The position numbers and the translations under genes were made by a program. DNA of 64,000 bases, from assembly GCA_010093705.1 (NCBI GenBank), contig MU006109.1, forward strand, positions 268,290 to 332,289. The letters run 5' to 3'. Shown here in pieces: positions 59,426-64,000 of this stretch. The notes under the pieces were generated by a model. The model searched no databases and had not been told where the DNA came from. It was given only the letters and a program-made list of their open reading frames with translations. Position 1 is the stretch's first letter; each line of letters starts with the position of its first letter. Source of the stretch: Patellaria atrata CBS 101060 (lineage: Eukaryota; Ascomycota; Dothideomycetes; Patellariales; Patellariaceae).

Positions 59426-61176
59426 ATGGATTCCCTTAACGGCACCACCCCCGAGACCCGACCTGCAAAACGACGCGACCTGCCACTTAACCTCATCGTC
59501 CTCATCATCTCTTACGTATGCTGGATTCCCTTCACCCACATAGGAAATTACCTGCTAAATCTCAATATAGCTCGATGATGTCGCCGATATTGCTCGCATC
59601 ACGCGAACCTCGCGTCTCTTCTATTACATGACCTTACCCCGACTGTACGAAAAAGTTACTCTACGCTCCTACCACGAGATACGATATAATAATGGGAGAC
59701 CTGAGGGTTATGGCGGTGGCAGTCCTTTCTCAATGGGACTGGCTGGCCTCATCACGAAAAACTTTGCGGGCTATGTCCGGGAGTGGACGTTAGAGGGACA
59801 ATGGAAAGAGAGTGACCTAGATGACTTCTCCAAGGGTAGAGTACCGGATAATTCAATGATGTTGAACATATCCGTACGCGCTGCTATGGACAAGATGACC
59901 AAGTTAGAATCATTCAGGTACGGAATCTCCATGCTGGTATAAATTCCGGGATATCTAACATTCGAACAGCTGGAAGTTGGATACAAAACCTCTTCATCCT
60001 ATCTATCAAGGACTACTCCTTCGTCCTAGTCTCACATCCTTGACACTTAGATTTCCGAATACCAGAACACCAAGACCTACCGTTCTTATACCCCCTATGG
60101 TCAACTTACGCACATTTAAGGCTCTTAGCATAGATCCTCTATGCCATCCTGACGATTTTTCATTGCTTCTTCTTGAATGCAAGAAGTTAGAACATCTCTT
60201 ATTACACTTTAGTCCACGGATGAGAGATATGGGTGAACCCAGTACTTCTCTCGACGCCTATTTCGGTCGGTGCAGGGCTGCAAGGCATGTTTTACGCCTC
60301 AAGTCCATGGAGCTTTACAATCTGTATGCGCGACACGACCACGAAATGGAACATATCATATCCATACGCGATATGGAGAAGCTTTCGTTCGTAAACTGTA
60401 TTAGCAATAATGACCCGATGACGGTATTCATAGATAACACCTGGTCTAAACAAGTGGATCTTAAAATGATCCCAAGCAATTGCAAAACTATGATAGCTGG
60501 ACCACCAGATAAGACTCACGCTGCTATGCTCGCCTTGTTTAGTGGCCTAGAGAAACTTTATGTATTCACACCGAGACGTAAAATACACTCAAGAGCGACT
60601 TCATCGACTGACACTCCAATCGGCGCATCTCCATTAACTCCAACGCCCCCGACAAGTACGACTTCTCGGGAAGAGGATGTGTCTGTCGCATCGGATTATA
60701 TTGCGGCAATAACCGTCCATCACGGGAAAACTCTGCGACACCTGATGCTTCCCGATCATTGGGGATTCGGCGTTGAGGTGCTTACTCGACTGTTCGAGAG
60801 CTGTCCGAATTTAGAGCAGTTAGCGATGGGTCTTGACGGTAGTGACGTGATGCTCATGCGCCCCTTCATGAAACTTGTTCCTCGACTATTCGCACTTCGA
60901 ATCCTCATAGAACCGGGCACATCATTGTTCGATCAATTTCAAGCTACCGAGATGGGGATGCAGGAAAAGTTGATAGCAGCTGGATTCAGTATGCCCGAGT
61001 ATCATAGCATCAGATGGCTAGGGATAGGAACCTACGTCTTCGAACTCAGCCGTGCCGTCAAGACCGATGGTAAAAACCATCATAAAGGCGTCGTTTGGCA
61101 TAGAGAGTGTCGAAAAGTGTCTAAGAATGATGTAAAACACTTGGAAATCTGGAATGCTGATTGCTGGGATTTTTGA
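59426..61176 (+). CDS. F-box domain protein
   Basis: Exons 59426-59515, 59571-59917 and 59970-61176 join in frame to 547 residues. An F-box at about residues 20-65 starts with DLPLNLIVLIISY before the first intron and continues with DDVADIARITRTSRLFYYM and LPRLYEKVTL. This would tether a substrate to an SCF ubiquitin ligase through Skp1. The rest is a run of Leu-rich segments (SLTSLTLRFPN, LEHLLLHFSP, LRHLMLPDHWG, CPNLEQLAMGLDG) resembling irregular leucine-rich repeats, with a Ser/Thr/Pro-rich insertion near residue 330. Such F-box proteins are numerous and fast-evolving in filamentous ascomycetes, so no target can be inferred. The N-terminal exon is accepted because the intron splits the F-box cleanly. 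Confidence 0.8.
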
Positions 61177-61575
61177 AGAGAAAGCATAGGAATGAAGTCG
61201 AATCTCCGCTCGCCTACCTTATTTACTTACAGTATCACTGATACTCGAGTCTTGGTTACTTACCTAAAGTCAGGACGTATTGAGAACGACATGAGCGTCA
61301 TGACCGTAGTATCAACCAATCAAGGAGCTCACACTACCTTTTGGTATGACGGTTCACAGAACAACATGCCAAGCAAGGTTTCGCGAGCTTTGGGAATCCC
61401 TCGGACCTCCATACTTCTACTTCACCTTAACTTTCGGAACTTGACAGATATTTGTATCGATCCGAGCCTTATGAGTTTCTGGTATTCGCCTTATTGCCAT
61501 TGTAAATTGGTATTTATACTTCCATTCCAGCTTGTACTTGACAGTACAGGCAAATTCGCAGCTTCCATTATCTAC
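61177..61575. other. Intergenic, GH127 gene promoter
   Basis: About 400 bases between the F-box stop and the proposed start of the glycosidase. The frame of the first glycosidase exon is open further upstream and contains other Met codons, so the true start might lie in this interval. Confidence 0.4.
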
Positions 61576-63863
61576 ATGGCTTTGAAAAGGAAGTTACAAC
61601 AATGGTCCACGGTAGGACTATTGTTACTCCTCACAGGTGGCTCTTGGCTATATGTTTGCCATATTGACCGGAACCTCTTTTTAAGTCCACTGGACAGCTT
61701 CGGAACTGAGGCATCATTAACCATGAAGCTGTCAAACGCAGTTCAGCAGGCCAGCGCATTCTTAAATCCATTACCTTCATCGCCTAACTGTAAGAATCCA
61801 GCCTCTTGAGAACGAGTAACAGGAACCTGCTAATAGTATCCAGTGGTTCCGCTCGTTTTTGAACCTTTGCCCCTCGGATCTATCAAGCCTCTCGGATGGC
61901 TTGAGAACGAGATGCAGCTAATGGCTCACGGTTTAGCCGGGCAGGAGTTCGAATTCTATCCTTACGTTTACGACAGCCCTTGGTTAGGAGGTGGAAGCGA
62001 ATATAGCGTCTTGAACGAAGGATTGCCTTATTGGTTCAACGGCATTGTTCCTCTTGCCTACGGCCTTGATGACGACCGTCTTAAACAACAAGTCCATGAT
62101 GCCGTTACTCATGTACTCGAACATCAGTGGGAAGATGGCTGGCTAGGCCCTGAAAGTGTTGATTATCGAAACCTTTGGGCTCGGTTCCCCATAATGTTAG
62201 GTTTCATGCAATTGTACGAAGCAGATCTAAGATACTCTGAGCTGCTACTTCCAGCCATGTACAAATTTATTGATCTTATGCACTCGATGCTTGCGGATGA
62301 CCTCAGCGGCTACGTACCGCATGAAGGGGAATTCTTTCAGGAGGCGACCAGGTGGGGGAGGGCAAGGGCACATGATATGATGATCGTCCTACAGTGGCTC
62401 TATGAGAAACATCCACCAGCAAACTCGAAAAAACTGCTGGAAAGTATGCGCTACCTACTTGAGGGAGCATTAGATTGGTCGTATTGGTTCTCGGAAGGCG
62501 TTTTCATCAAGGATGACTTGTTTAACGTACCTGGTCAAGACGAAGCCAACGAAATGTATCCTTTTGAGCATGGTGTCAACCTTGGGCAAGGTCTCAAAGC
62601 TGGTGCGGTAATACGGAGATTTACTTACAACAATTCTCTGTTGGATATCACTCGACAAGGAGTCAATTGGACTTTCGAATATCATGGTGCCGCATCCGGA
62701 ACTATTTTAGCAGATGAGAGAATCAACGGCCTTGCACCATACTATGGGTAAGTTAACTCAGTACTATTCCTTAACGTTGCTTACTGTATAGGTCCGAATT
62801 GTGCACCGTAGTTGAAACGATGTATTCCCTCAGCTATCTCTACCAGGCTTTCGGCGACAATTCTTTCGCGGATAGATGCGAACTTGCAGCATTTAATGCA
62901 TTGCCGGTGCAGGTGACATCTGACTGGTGGGCACGACAATATTTAACGCAACCTAATCAACCTTATTCGACGAGACTTGATCCTAATCCTTTCTTCAACA
63001 GCAGAGAATGGGCGCAGACTTACACTCTCGAGGGAAATTACCCTTGTTGTACTGTTAATTTTCCCCAGGGATTTCCCAAATTTCTCTCCAATTCCTTCGT
63101 CAAGGTTGGAGACGATGGACTAGCACATGTACTCCTAAGCCCAGCATCGGTCATGACAACAATCAAAGGGGCCGATGTGATTGTGGACTGCGAGACTAGA
63201 TATCCTTTTGACAATTCTTTGGAGTACACCATCGATTCAGACATTGACTTCAGGTTCCATATTCGGGTTCCGTCATGGGCGAATGCAGAGTACTCTTCCG
63301 TTAACGTATCCCGTCCAGCGGACCTTTTTCCCGATTCCCACACCGGTCTTCATTGGATTGATATCAAAGCTGGTAGAACATATGTATCGTACATGCTGGA
63401 TCATAGCATTGTGATTGAGCATCGAATGAATGACACCGTTGCCGTCCACAATGGAGCAGTATTGTATGCATTAGAAATAAAACAGAGAAGTTACGCATCG
63501 GCCCCCAAAAGTTTCACTGGTGATCCACTGACGAAGGAAATGCCACGCGAGGTTAAAGACTGGATTCTCACCAATGCTTCGGCGTGGAATGTCGCTATCG
63601 ATGTCTCCACGTTGGAATTTCACTCATCTTATAAACCGTTGCGCAAGCCGACATTCTCCCCTGGTGGCCCTCTCGTCTGGATCTCGGCTAAGGCCTGTCA
63701 CATCGAATGGGGTCTGTTCAGGAATTCTCCGGACATTCCGCCTCCAAAAGAGCAAAGAAAGTGCCTTGGGGAGCTGTTTGAAGCGCAGCTGGTTCCGTAT
63801 GGTTCTGCAAAACTACACATGGTCGATTTACCGACAATCGACCTCTCATCTTATCCTAGATAA
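61576..63863 (+). CDS. GH127-type glycoside hydrolase (DUF1680, beta-L-arabinofuranosidase-like)
   Basis: Exons 61576-61789, 61844-62747 and 62792-63863 join in frame to 729 residues. The N-terminus carries a hydrophobic helix (STVGLLLLLTGGSWLYV) after three basic residues, which could be a signal peptide or a type II membrane anchor. The (alpha/alpha)6-barrel domain begins with LPLGSIKPLGWLENEMQL. It contains GLDDDRLKQQVHDAV, HQWEDGWLGP and RWGRARAHDMMIVLQWLYE. The GH127 zinc/cysteine site is represented by SELCTVVETMYS (Cys and Glu) and the double Cys in GNYPCCTVNFPQG, which supplies the thiol nucleophile in characterised members. A C-terminal beta domain follows. Fungal members are assumed to act on arabinose-containing or related plant glycans; the exact specificity is unknown. 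Confidence 0.85.
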
Positions 63864-64000
63864 CCTAAACTAATCTTACTATTTTCATTCCGAAATATCT
63901 TCGCGTTGATTGATGAGATATGCGCACACAACGAACATTATTCTCTAACTTACTACAGCAGGGAGTGACACAGCGTATCCTTACAAATTTTGTTGGATAT

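Overview
The window reads as nuclear DNA of a filamentous ascomycete (Pezizomycotina). Most protein genes are interrupted by short GT..AG introns of about 45-170 nt. The gene set fits this group: COP9 signalosome CSN5, ATG16, an STE2-type pheromone receptor, a DUF1996 + WSC secreted protein, a GH127-type glycosidase and an F-box protein. A Leotiomycetes-like placement is my impression from general similarity only; nothing in the window proves it.

Layout. Positions 1-39 kb are dense in conserved housekeeping genes. In order they are: GCD2 (partial, running off the left edge), ADE2, a SET-domain protein, S-(hydroxymethyl)glutathione dehydrogenase, NOP16, a KE4-type ZIP transporter, a cupin protein, CSN5, ATG16, a class A DnaJ protein, mitochondrial glutamyl-tRNA synthetase, SPB1, an alpha/beta-hydrolase-fold protein, RFA3, a GTPBP1-like GTPase, a broken STE2 receptor, a BRCT protein, a glutamate-cysteine ligase regulatory subunit and a DUF1996/WSC protein. 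Several pairs share short divergent promoters (CSN5/ATG16, DnaJ/MSE1, SPB1/hydrolase, RFA3/GTPBP1). The exon joins I propose for the intact multi-exon genes keep the reading frame throughout.

Positions 39-55 kb are gene-poor and decayed. They hold a hotdog-fold thioesterase, a RING-type protein, a hypothetical protein, tRNA-derived short elements with T-rich tails, a diverged 120-bp duplicated segment, and the wreck of a very large fungal gene (about 46-51 kb) with further fragments beside it. Positions 55-64 kb return to intact genes: a secreted alpha/beta hydrolase, TDP1, an F-box protein and a GH127-like glycosidase.

The main story is decay. STE2, the giant gene and a plus-strand relic beside it carry eleven in-frame stop codons between them. 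Every one can be explained by a single C-to-T change in a CAG, CAA or CGA codon, and frameshifts are added in STE2 and the giant gene. Nearby, two copies of a short repeat differ mostly by G:C to A:T transitions. This fits a repeat-induced-point-mutation-like process or deamination-driven decay, and the loss of STE2 suggests loss or rewiring of alpha-pheromone sensing. I did not find a clearly new intact multi-gene system.
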